Origin: Afipia sp. GAS231
GTDB lineage: Bacteria > Pseudomonadota > Alphaproteobacteria > Rhizobiales > Xanthobacteraceae
Assembly (NCBI RefSeq): GCF_900103365.1
Contig: NZ_LT629703.1
Span: forward strand, 5,070,501-5,134,500
Reading direction: 5' to 3'
DNA length: 64,000 nt
Shown here: one piece after another, positions 24,456 to 31,998 of the stretch
Layout: each line of letters opens with the position of its first letter
Numbering within the stretch: position 1 is the first letter of the stretch
Notes under the pieces: generated by a model
Database searches by the model: none
Seen by the model: the letters and a program-made list of their open reading frames with translations, nothing else
Told to the model about the DNA's origin: nothing
Made by a program: the position numbers and the translations under genes

Positions 24456-26540
24456 ATGTCAGAAACCCCGCAAAATGCCGGTGATCCCAAGGCCAATCCG
24501 CTGCTGACGCCGTGGCAGACGCCGTTCGAGACGCCGCCGTTTGCCGAGATTTCGCCTGAGCACTTCCTGCCGGCGTTCGAGCGGGCCTTTGCCGACCACT
24601 CGGCCGAGGTCGCGGCGATCACCCACGATCCGTCCACGCCCGACTTCGCCAACACCATCACCGCGCTGGAGCGCTCGGGAAAACTGCTCTCGAAGGTATC
24701 GGCGGTGTTCTACGACCTGGTTTCGGCGAACTCCAATCCGGAAATCCTTGCGATCGACAAGGAGGTCTCGCCACGGATGGCGCGGCACTGGAACCCGATC
24801 ATGATGAACGCCGTGCTGTTCGGCCGGATCGCGCTGATCCACAACAACCGCGCCACGCTGGGGCTCACGACCGAGCAGATGCGGCTGCTGGAGCGCACCT
24901 ACAACAACTTCCACCGCGCCGGCGCCGGCCTCGACGAGGCCGCCAAGGCGCGCCGCGCCGCGATCAACGAGCGGCTGGCGGAGCTCGGGACGTCCTTCAG
25001 CCACCATCTGCTCGGCGACGAACAGGACTGGTTCATGGAGCTCGGCGAGAACGACTTCGGCGGCCTCTCCGAAGCGTTCGTCGCGTCGGCGAAGGCCGCG
25101 GCGGAAGAGCGCGGGCTGGCCGGCAAGGCGATCGTGACGCTGTCGCGCTCCTCGGTCGAGCCGTTCCTGAAGAGCTCGTCCCGCCGCGACCTGCGCGAGA
25201 AGGCGTTCAGGGCATTCACCGCGCGCGGTGACAACGGCAACGCCAACGACAACAACGCCACCATCGTCGAGATCCTCAGCCTGCGCGAGGAAGCAGCCAA
25301 GATCATGGGCTATCCGACCTACGCCGCCTACCGGCTGGAGGATTCCATGGCCAAGACGCCGGACGCCGTGCGAAGCCTGCTGGAGCGGGTCTGGAAGCCG
25401 GCGCGGGCCCGGGCGCTCGCCGACCGCGACGCCCTGCAGGCGCTGATCGCGGAGGAGGGCGGCAATTTCGCGCTGGCGCCATGGGACTGGCGCTACTACG
25501 CCGAGAAGCTGCGGCAACGCCGCGCCAATTTCGATGACGCCGCCATAAAGCCCTATCTGGTGCTCGACCACATGATCGACGCCGCCTTCGACTGCGCCAC
25601 GCGTCTGTTCGGCGTCACCTTCTCCGAGCGCAAGGACGTCCCGGTCTGGCACCCCGACGTGCGGGTCTGGGAGGTCAGGGATCCCGCTGGCAAGCACAAG
25701 GCGCTGTTCTACGGCGACTACTTCGCCCGGCCCTCGAAACGCTCCGGCGCCTGGATGACCTCGCTGCGCGACCAGCAGAAGCTCGACGGCGAGATCGCGC
25801 CGCTGGTGATCAATGTCTGCAACTTCTCCAAGGGAAGTGGCAGCGAACCGTCGCTATTGTCGCCCGACGACGCGCGAACCCTGTTCCACGAGTTCGGCCA
25901 CGGCCTGCACGGCATGATGTCTGATGTGACTTATCCGTCGCTGTCGGGGACCTCAGTATTCACCGACTTCGTCGAGCTGCCGTCGCAGCTCTACGAGCAC
26001 TGGCAGGAGCAGCCGCAGGTGCTCCGGCAATTTGCCAAGCATTACCAGACCGGCGAGCCGCTGCCCGACGACCTGCTCAAGCGCTTCCTGGCCGCGCGAA
26101 AGTTCAACCAGGGCTTTGCCACCGTCGAGTTCGTCTCCTCGGCGCTGATCGATCTGGAATTCCACACCCAGCCGGCCGCTGCCAGCCGCGATGTCGGAGC
26201 GTTCGAGAAGGCCGAACTGGAAAAAATTGGAATGCCCGCGGAAATCGCGCTGCGGCACCGGCCGACCCAGTTCGGGCACATCTTCTCCGGCGATCACTAT
26301 GCGTCCGGCTATTACAGCTACATGTGGTCGGAAGTGATGGACGCCGATGCGTTCGGTGCCTTCGAGGAAGCCGGCAACATCTTCGACCCCGCCACCGCCA
26401 AGCGCCTGCTCGACGACATCTATTCGTCGGGCGGTTCGGTCGACCCTGAAGACGCCTACGTCGCCTTCCGCGGCCGCGAGCCCGAGCCCGACGCGCTCTT
26501 GCGCCGCCGCGGCCTGCTCGAAACGCCGGAAGCGGCGTGA
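24456..26540 (+). CDS. M3 family zinc oligopeptidase (oligopeptidase A/Dcp type)
   Basis: This 694-residue cytoplasmic metallopeptidase degrades short peptides. The zinc motif HEFGH lies in TLFHEFGHGLHGMM (about residues 477-490), with the distal Glu in the following helix region. The C-terminal SGYYSYMWSEVMDADAFGAFEE block is diagnostic for M3 enzymes. Start ATG 24456 follows a GGGAAGCGAG site; ATG 24444 is an alternative. The length fits the family. Confidence 0.93.
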   Translation: MSETPQNAGDPKANPLLTPWQTPFETPPFAEISPEHFLPAFERAFADHSAEVAAITHDPSTPDFANTITALERSGKLLSKVSAVFYDLVSANSNPEILAIDKEVSPRMARHWNPIMMNAVLFGRIALIHNNRATLGLTTEQMRLLERTYNNFHRAGAGLDEAAKARRAAINERLAELGTSFSHHLLGDEQDWFMELGENDFGGLSEAFVASAKAAAEERGLAGKAIVTLSRSSVEPFLKSSSRRDLREKAFRAFTARGDNGNANDNNATIVEILSLREEAAKIMGYPTYAAYRLEDSMAKTPDAVRSLLERVWKPARARALADRDALQALIAEEGGNFALAPWDWRYYAEKLRQRRANFDDAAIKPYLVLDHMIDAAFDCATRLFGVTFSERKDVPVWHPDVRVWEVRDPAGKHKALFYGDYFARPSKRSGAWMTSLRDQQKLDGEIAPLVINVCNFSKGSGSEPSLLSPDDARTLFHEFGHGLHGMMSDVTYPSLSGTSVFTDFVELPSQLYEHWQEQPQVLRQFAKHYQTGEPLPDDLLKRFLAARKFNQGFATVEFVSSALIDLEFHTQPAAASRDVGAFEKAELEKIGMPAEIALRHRPTQFGHIFSGDHYASGYYSYMWSEVMDADAFGAFEEAGNIFDPATAKRLLDDIYSSGGSVDPEDAYVAFRGREPEPDALLRRRGLLETPEAA

Positions 26541-26553
26541 GCTTGCCCCATCC

Positions 26554-26671
26554 GTCGTCCCCGCGAAAGCGGGGACCCATACTCCGCGGCGTTTGTCGTG
26601 AAGGAAGGCCTCTGCCACATCGCCTAACAACGACGGCACGGCGTATGGGTCCCCGCGTTCGCGGGGACGAC
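26554..26671. repeat. Palindromic repeat, family 3 (copy 1)
   Basis: The unit GTCGTCCCCGCGAAAGCGGG plus GACCCATAC is mirrored by GTATGGGTCCCCGCGTTCGCGGGGACGAC about 60 bases later. The related copy near 47113 is interrupted by an IS110 element; another relative is at 31252-31352. Confidence 0.88.
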
Positions 26672-26680
26672 ACGCTGCGT

Positions 26681-27310
26681 ATGTTGTTCGGCGTCTTGGC
26701 GCTCATCGTCGCTCTATCGGCCAGCCCATCCCCCGCCGCCGCCCACCCCCACGTCTGGATCACAGCCAAAAGCCAGATCCTCTACGCCCCCGACGGCACG
26801 ATCACCGGCGTGCGTCACGCCTGGACCTTCGACGACATGTTCTCAACCTACGCGCTGCAGGGCTTCGAGCCCAAGGTCAAAGGCGCCTACAGCCACGAGG
26901 AGCTGGCGCCGCTGGCGCAGACCAATGTGGAATCGCTCAAGGAGTTCGGCTTCTTTACCTTTGCCAAGGCCGACGGCAGCAAGCAGCGCTTCCTCGAGCC
27001 GGTGGATTACTTCCTCGACTACAAGGACAGTCTCCTGACCCTGCATTTCACGCTGCCGGCGAAGACGCCGTTCAAGGCCAGGCAACTCCAGCTCGAAGTA
27101 TTCGACCGCGCCTTCTTCATCGACTTCAAATATGTCGAGACGGATCCGGTGACGCTCGTTGGTGCGCCCGCCGCGTGCCGGATGCAGTTCCAGCGGCCGA
27201 ACGACGGCACGGCCAGTGCGCAAAAACTCGGCGAGCAGAATTTTCTGGGCGGCGAGGGTGGCAATTTCGGAATGATGTTCGCCAACAAGATCACGGTGGA
27301 TTGCCCGTGA
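26681..27310 (+). CDS. DUF1007 family periplasmic protein
   Basis: The 209-residue product starts at the ATG at 26681 with a signal peptide (MLFGVLALIVALSASPSPAAA) and then HPHVWI, the standard start of mature DUF1007 proteins; the N-terminal His pair may bind metal. GVRHAWTFDDMFSTY is the family core. DUF1007 genes are usually found next to NicO-type nickel/cobalt transporters, as here. Function is not established; a periplasmic partner in metal export is likely. Confidence 0.83.
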   Translation: MLFGVLALIVALSASPSPAAAHPHVWITAKSQILYAPDGTITGVRHAWTFDDMFSTYALQGFEPKVKGAYSHEELAPLAQTNVESLKEFGFFTFAKADGSKQRFLEPVDYFLDYKDSLLTLHFTLPAKTPFKARQLQLEVFDRAFFIDFKYVETDPVTLVGAPAACRMQFQRPNDGTASAQKLGEQNFLGGEGGNFGMMFANKITVDCP

Positions 27311-28599
27311 CGGTGTACGCGAGGCTTGTCGGCTTGGTCGCTTCGCCTCTCCCGCTTGCGGGGGAGGCCGACGCGCTCGAAGAGCGTGGCGGGTGGGGGC
27401 TCTCTCCACACGGGGAATCCCGATGTGGAAGCACCCCCACCCCAACCCTCCCACGCAAGCGGGAGAGGGGGCGCAGTGCCGATGTCGGTGCAGTTCGGAC
27501 CTCAATTCAATTTCATCGCGCATTGGCGGTCTTTGTAGCGGCGCTTGCTGCCGTTCTTGTTCTCGACGGAGCGCTGCATGTCCTGCTGGCGCAGAATCCG
27601 TTCGGCGGCCCGCGTCCGGCCGCCGCCGAACCACAGGTCGGCGGCATCGTCGGATGGCTGTTGGCAAAACAGTCGGAATTCTATCGCGAGATGTCGGCGA
27701 CGATCCGCGCCGCGAAATCCGACGGCTCGGCGGTCTGGACGCTGCTGGCGATCTCCTTTGCCTACGGCATCTTCCACGCCGCCGGCCCCGGCCACGGCAA
27801 GGCTGTCATTTCGTCCTACCTCGTCGCCAACCGCGAGACCGCTCGGCGCGGCATTGTGCTGTCGTTTGCCTCGGCGCTGCTGCAGGCGTTGGTCGCGGTG
27901 GTGGTGGTCGGCATCTGCGCCTGGCTGCTCAACGCCACCGCCAAGACCATGTGCGGGGCGGAGAAGGCGATCGAGATCGCAAGCTACGCGCTGATCGTGG
28001 CGTTCGGCGCCCGGCTGGTCTGGACCAAGGGCGGCGGTTTTATGCGCGCGCTTTCCGCGAAGCCAGAGCCGGCCTTAGCGATGGCGGCGGCGCCCGGCCA
28101 TCATGGTCATGACAACGCGCACGGCCATCACGATCACGGCCATCACCACCATGATCACGATCATGGACATGATCACGATCATCACCACGACCACGCCCAC
28201 GTGCATGACGAGCATTGCGGCCACTCGCACGGCCCGACGCCGGATCAGCTCGCCGGCCCCGGCGGCTGGCAGCGCGGGCTCGGCGCGATCTTCGCGGTAG
28301 GCTTGCGGCCCTGTTCGGGCGCGATCCTGGTGCTGGTGTTTGCGCTGGCGCAAGGCCTGTTCTGGGCCGGCATCGCCGCCACCTTCGTGATGGGGCTGGG
28401 CACCGCGATCACGGTCGCCACCATCGCCGTACTCGCGGTCTCCGCACGCGGCCTCGCCCAGCGCCTCTCTGGCGGCAGCAACGGCCGCGGCACGCTGATC
28501 ATGCGCGGCATCGAATTCGCTGCGGCCGGTTTGGTGCTGCTGTTCGGTATCGGCCTGCTGTTCGGCTATCTCGCGGCCGAGCGGGTGACGTGTTTATAG
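27307..28599 (+). CDS. NicO/RcnA-type nickel/cobalt efflux protein, N-terminus uncertain
   Basis: This membrane protein has about six hydrophobic segments. AYGIFHAAGPGHGKAVISSYL carries the NicO His-x4-Asp-like transport signature region, and a very His/Asp-rich loop (nucleotides about 28093-28230) precedes GLRPCSGAILVLVFAL. The start is unclear: a GTG at 27307 overlaps the DUF1007 stop (GTGA) but then about 40 residues are encoded by a palindromic repeat (27346-27470); a TTG at 27523 would skip the repeat and give 358 residues. Both lack a good ribosome site. Confidence 0.78.
   Translation: MTVYARLVGLVASPLPLAGEADALEERGGWGLSPHGESRCGSTPTPTLPRKRERGRSADVGAVRTSIQFHRALAVFVAALAAVLVLDGALHVLLAQNPFGGPRPAAAEPQVGGIVGWLLAKQSEFYREMSATIRAAKSDGSAVWTLLAISFAYGIFHAAGPGHGKAVISSYLVANRETARRGIVLSFASALLQALVAVVVVGICAWLLNATAKTMCGAEKAIEIASYALIVAFGARLVWTKGGGFMRALSAKPEPALAMAAAPGHHGHDNAHGHHDHGHHHHDHDHGHDHDHHHDHAHVHDEHCGHSHGPTPDQLAGPGGWQRGLGAIFAVGLRPCSGAILVLVFALAQGLFWAGIAATFVMGLGTAITVATIAVLAVSARGLAQRLSGGSNGRGTLIMRGIEFAAAGLVLLFGIGLLFGYLAAERVTCL
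27346..27470. repeat. Long palindromic repeat, family 2 (copy 2), read through in frame
   Basis: CCTCTCCCGCTTGCGGGGGAGG and its inverse CACGCAAGCGGGAGAGG bound the element, which also has GACGCGCTCGAAGAGCG. It lies in the open frame between the DUF1007 stop and the first membrane segment of the NicO protein and contains no stop in that frame. Confidence 0.88.
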
Positions 28600-28607
28600 T
28601 TCTGCGG

Positions 28608-28700
28608 TCCTCATCCTGAGGAGCCGCGAAGCGGCGTCTCGAAGGATGGCCACGGGCCTCATGGTTCGAGACGGCGCTGCGCGCCTCCTCACCATGAGGA
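28608..28700. repeat. Palindromic intergenic repeat, family 6
   Basis: TCCTCATCCTGAGGAGCCGC and GCGCCTCCTCACCATGAGGA are the imperfect inverted ends, with GTCTCGAAGGATGG/CATGGTTCGAGAC inside. It is the only copy of this type seen in the window. Confidence 0.75.
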
Positions 28701-28732
28701 GTTGATACGATCGCAACGCGGGAGCACTGACT

Positions 28733-29398
28733 GTGAGTTTCTTCGAGCGCCTCAAGACGGCAGCGTCGGCCGAATGGCGGGCCTACACCGGGCACCCCTT
28801 CACCGACGCGATGGCCGACGGTTCGCTCGCCGAGGCGGCGTTTCGTCATTACCTCGTGCAGGATTATCTGTTCCTGATCGAGTTCGCCCGTGCTTACGCG
28901 CTCGCGATCTACAAGTCGCCGGGTCTCGCCGATATGCGGGAGTCGGCGGCCGGCCTTTCGGCCATCCTCGACGTCGAGATGGACCTGCACATCAAACTCT
29001 GCGCCGGCTGGGGGCTGTCGCCCGCCGACCTCGAGCACGCACCGCCCGCGGTCGAGATGCTGGCCTATACGCGGTATGTGCTCGATGCGGGCATGCGCGG
29101 CGATCTGCTGGCGCTCAAGGTGGCGCTAGCGCCTTGCGTGATCGGCTACGCCGAGATTGCAACCCGGCTCGCCTCAAAGCCCGGTGCCCTCGCAGCGACG
29201 AATCCCTACAGCGTCTGGATCGCGGAATATGCGGGTGCGCCATACCAGGAGGTCGCGGCCCATGCGCGCGCGCAACTGGAGGGGCTCGCGGATCGCTACG
29301 CTACGCCGGCCCGCGAGGCTGAATTGATCGCGATCTTCCGGGAAGCCACCCGGCTCGAGGCCGATTTCTGGGAAATGGGCTGGCGCGTGAGGTCATGA
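28733..29398 (+). CDS. tenA: TenA family protein (thiaminase II type)
   Basis: The 221-residue protein starts at GTG after a GGGAG site. TenA enzymes hydrolyse aminopyrimidine products of thiamine breakdown for salvage. The fold is all-alpha; HYLVQDYLFLIEFARAYA (about residues 38-55) and LAPCVIGYAEI with the catalytic Cys (about 134) match the family, as does the C-terminal EADFWEMGW with the conserved Glu. No thiamine riboswitch was seen upstream, where a palindromic repeat lies instead. Confidence 0.87.
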   Translation: MSFFERLKTAASAEWRAYTGHPFTDAMADGSLAEAAFRHYLVQDYLFLIEFARAYALAIYKSPGLADMRESAAGLSAILDVEMDLHIKLCAGWGLSPADLEHAPPAVEMLAYTRYVLDAGMRGDLLALKVALAPCVIGYAEIATRLASKPGALAATNPYSVWIAEYAGAPYQEVAAHARAQLEGLADRYATPAREAELIAIFREATRLEADFWEMGWRVRS

Positions 29399-29556
29399 GT
29401 CGCGTGCGCTGGCAAGGACGATGTTGAGGGCGCCGCTGCGACAAACTAGCCCGACGGGCAAATCACCAAAAGTCTGTCCAGTCCTTCGGATAAAAATATT
29501 CCGCTGGCTCCGTCGGGCAAATCAGATCTAGGACTCCCGCCATCCTGTCCCACCAG
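29399..29556. other. Left remnant of a repetitive non-coding element interrupted by IS110-A
   Basis: This interval has no gene. It contains GACAAACTAGCCCGACGGGC, later echoed by CTCCGTCGGGCAAATCAG, and ends at the IS110-A insertion point. Its style, and that of the other flank at 30867-31240, agrees with a repeat I recall from Bradyrhizobium genomes; this is memory, not a search. Confidence 0.5.
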
Positions 29557-29715
29557 AGCAACTGTGCTGAAGTAAACCGGCGATCGGCCGGGCCTCAAGG
29601 CTGGTGCGGGGCGCGCCCCGCCTTCGGCGGCTTACGGCCTTGACCCCGTCCGCTCTCCGGTCTGTTGGCTTGGCATGCGCTCGGTCATCGACCGAGCGCG
29701 GTGAGGTGCGCTCGC

Positions 29716-30675
29716 TCAGTTCAGTGCGTAACGGCTGGGATCCCATTTCTGCCGTCGTGCGATCATGATGTTGAGGATGACGATGAGCTTGCGCATGCAG
29801 GCGACAAGCACCACTTTCGGCTTCTTTCCCTTGGCAATCAGGCGGTCGTAGAAGGCCTTGAGCACCGGGTTGTTCTGCGTGGCTGCGCCGAGGCAGGGCA
29901 TGTAGATGGCGTTGCGGACCCAGCGGCGGCCACCCTTGATATGACGCTCACCGCGCCGATGGCCGCTATCGTCGTCGTACGGGGCGGCGCCTAATAACGC
30001 ACCGGCGATCTTGTTGCTCACCTGCCCAAGCTCCGGCATCCCCGCAATGAGGTTGGCGGAGGTCGTTTCGGCGAGGCCCGGCACGCTCTCGATGATCTCG
30101 GCACGCTCGGCAAGGTGTGGCGAGGCCTTGATCTTGGCCGCAATTGCCGCCTCGAGCTTGGCAATTTCACTGACCAGATTCTTCAAGACGCGGGCATGCG
30201 TTTTCTGAACCAGTCCTGGTGCAGCATGCTCGTTTTGGCTTTGCAAGCGCGTCTTGAGATCACCCAGACCGATGCGCGCTTTCACCAGCGCCAGCAACTC
30301 CTCGCGTGCGGCATCGTGGGTCTGGCTCGGCGCCTCGGTAAATATCTCGGCGAACCAGGCGATCATCTCCGCGTCGATCACATCGTTCTTTGCCAGCCGG
30401 CCGGCCGATAGCGCGAAGCTGCGGACGCGTTTGGGGTCGACGATCCGCACCTCGACACCGGCCTGGCGCAGTAGCTTGGCCCAGTCACGCTCGTAACCGC
30501 CGCTCGCCTCCATCACAGCCCTGGTTGCCTTGTACTTGCGAAGCCAGGCCACCAGCTTGCGGTGGCCTTGTCCCGTGTTCGGACAGACCTGACGCAATGA
30601 CAGCGAGCGAATGCACGCATCCACCTTGTCCTTTGCCACATCGATGCCCACGACAATGCGATCATCTTGTGCCAT
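29716..30675 (-). CDS. IS110-family transposase (DEDD recombinase)
   Basis: The 319-residue protein starts at the ATG at 30675, after an adjacent ATG at 30678. The N-terminal RuvC-like DEDD domain has the acids in VVGIDVAKDK, VMEASGGYER and KNDVIDAEMIAWFA. The C-terminal transposase_20 domain contains the catalytic Ser region APYDDDSGHRRGERHIKGGR and VPGLAETTSANLIA. IS110 recombinases use a bridge RNA to pair donor and target DNA. The frame is intact, so the element may be active. Confidence 0.93.
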   Translation of the reverse strand: MAQDDRIVVGIDVAKDKVDACIRSLSLRQVCPNTGQGHRKLVAWLRKYKATRAVMEASGGYERDWAKLLRQAGVEVRIVDPKRVRSFALSAGRLAKNDVIDAEMIAWFAEIFTEAPSQTHDAAREELLALVKARIGLGDLKTRLQSQNEHAAPGLVQKTHARVLKNLVSEIAKLEAAIAAKIKASPHLAERAEIIESVPGLAETTSANLIAGMPELGQVSNKIAGALLGAAPYDDDSGHRRGERHIKGGRRWVRNAIYMPCLGAATQNNPVLKAFYDRLIAKGKKPKVVLVACMRKLIVILNIMIARRQKWDPSRYALN

Positions 30676-30689
30676 CATCCACTCCCTTC

Positions 30690-30840
30690 CTTGCTCGGTA
30701 CGGGCTCGAAGCCCTTGCAACTGTTCGGGTTGAGGAAGACGCCGGAGCTGTCCCTCGCTCTGGTACAGGCTCTGTCGCCTTTGGGGCGTACGGGCTCAGT
30801 TCCAGCAACGGGCGGTTGGTCCGCAACCGCCCGTTCGCTC
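30690..30840 (-). ncRNA. Candidate bridge RNA of IS110-A
   Basis: The region upstream of the recombinase has a perfect 11-bp hairpin (30807-30835, AACGGGCGGTT paired across a 7-base loop) followed by two looped regions. Segment 30783-30789 equals the outer flank 30866-30872 (GGGGCGT). Segment 30757-30764 is the reverse complement of the other flank 29553-29560. Segment 30717-30724 (GCAACTGT) equals the element's own right end 29558-29565. This is the order expected for target and donor guides. Confidence 0.65.
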
Positions 30841-30866
30841 ATTCTGCCAAATTTTTTGGACACAAG

Positions 30867-31240
30867 GGGCGTTGGCCATCGTCGCAAACGAGGGACAGGG
30901 AGCGGTGGACGCGGCAGCACGCGAGACGAACGGGCTGCAGCGTACGGCGAAATCGTTTGGGTCCGACGCCCCGGTGCTGGCGTCAAGTCGGCGGAAGCGA
31001 AAGCCGATGCCGACGATGGTGGCAAGAAAGCCGGTCACCAGGACGATTACGTATAAGCCGTAAAGCCATTGCGCAGGGAAGGCCGGAGGCTTCCGCCAAA
31101 CCTGTATGCTCGTGCGCAAATCTTGTTGCAACTATCGCGTACGAGACCGCGGGTGCGGCGCGCACCCGGTCTTCCCTGCGCCCTCTGATATCGAGGGCAA
31201 GGTTTTCTTGCAAAACTCCGGGCGCATCGCGCCGCGAGAA
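30867..31240. other. Right remnant of the repetitive element, no gene
   Basis: No convincing reading frame is present. GACGCCCCGGTGCTGGCGTC (30964-30983) and GACCGCGGGTGCGGCGCGCA with its complement (about 31146-31172) form strong hairpins, so the stretch is palindrome-rich rather than coding. It continues the repeat interrupted at 29556. Confidence 0.5.
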
Positions 31241-31251
31241 CAATCTCCGCT

Positions 31252-31352
31252 GTCATCGCCCGCGAAGGCGGGCGACCCAGTATTCCAGAGGCGCTTGTGA
31301 TTGAACCGATAAGCCGCGGCGTACTGGATCCCCCGCCTTCGCGGGGGATGAC
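31252..31352. repeat. Palindromic repeat, family 3-like (copy 3)
   Basis: GTCATCGCCCGCGAAGGCGG plus GCGACCCAGTA is mirrored by TACTGGATCCCCCGCCTTCG and GGGGGATGAC. It is a diverged member of the family at 26554-26671. Confidence 0.8.
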
Positions 31353-31381
31353 GAACATGGGGAGCCTCCACTCTCTCATCC

Positions 31382-31491
31382 GTCATTGCCTGCAACAAAC
31401 GCAAAGCGTTTGTGCAAGGGAGCGAAGCGACGCGGCAATCCATCTTGCCGCGCTAAGAAAGACTGGATTGCTTCGCTTCGCTCGCAATGAC
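31382..31491. repeat. Palindromic intergenic repeat, family 5
   Basis: The ends GTCATTGCCTGCAACAAACG and GCTCGCAATGAC are inverted, with GCGGCAATCCATCTTGCCGC as an inner hairpin (about 31433-31452). It lies between the repeat zone and the MAPEG gene. Confidence 0.75.
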
Positions 31492-31509
31492 GTGGAGAGG
31501 GCGGAGGCA

Positions 31510-31908
31510 TCACCCCGGCAAATATCCCTTGATCAGCGGCAGAAAGAAAATCGCGACATTGATCGTGAATCCGATGTTCCACAGGATCGATCGCAGCCGC
31601 GGGCGGTTGCCGAGATAGGTGAAGACATAGGCAATCCGCACGATCAGAAACAACACCGCCAGTTCGTCGATCAGGCGCAGCGGCCCGAGGCGAAACTCCG
31701 CCAGCAGCACGGCGACCGCAAAGAACGGAAACGCCTCGATGCCGTTGAGGTGGGCGCCCAGCGCGCGGGCGCGGATGGCGTCGTCGTAAAACGCGGGGTC
31801 GCGCGGCTTGGCGTTGTCATATTTGCGATAGCCGATCCATTTGACCGGCACGATGGTCAAGAGATAGAGCGCCACCACCCCGAAAACGCAGAATTCGGCG
31901 ACCGTCAT
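31510..31908 (-). CDS. MAPEG family membrane protein
   Basis: The 132-residue product starts at the ATG at 31908 behind a GGGAGGAA ribosome site. It has four hydrophobic helices; NGIEAFPFFAVAVLLAE (about residues 54-70) is the conserved MAPEG helix-2 motif with the Asn/Glu glutathione-site residues, and RIAYVFTYLGNRPRLRS follows. Members include glutathione transferases of the membrane. The substrate is unknown. It is divergent from hemH. Confidence 0.8.
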   Translation of the reverse strand: MTVAEFCVFGVVALYLLTIVPVKWIGYRKYDNAKPRDPAFYDDAIRARALGAHLNGIEAFPFFAVAVLLAEFRLGPLRLIDELAVLFLIVRIAYVFTYLGNRPRLRSILWNIGFTINVAIFFLPLIKGYLPG

Positions 31909-31998
31909 GGTTCCTCCCGCCCGCGGCAATATGCGCAAGCGTACCGAACGGACGGTTATCTTGACAAGGATGGTGCAACGCGCGAAGCCACTGAAATC

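Larger units (their letters stand above)
29557..30866 (-). mobile_element. IS110-family insertion sequence (element A)
   Basis: This is an element of about 1.31 kb with one recombinase gene. The boundaries are placed at the dinucleotide AG (CT on the transposase strand) found at 29557-29558 and 30865-30866. Removing one copy rejoins CCACCAG-AG-GGGCGT. There are no terminal inverted repeats, as is normal for IS110. The recombinase stop lies about 150 bases from one end and the start about 190 bases from the other, where the bridge RNA candidate lies. Confidence 0.75.

Noticed and set aside
24459..25697. 412-codon minus-strand frame opposite the M3 oligopeptidase
   Set aside because: Antisense shadow; the plus-strand gene has full catalytic motifs.
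28600..28732. Thiamine riboswitch before tenA
   Set aside because: The interval consists mainly of a palindromic repeat, and the conserved thi-box segments are absent.
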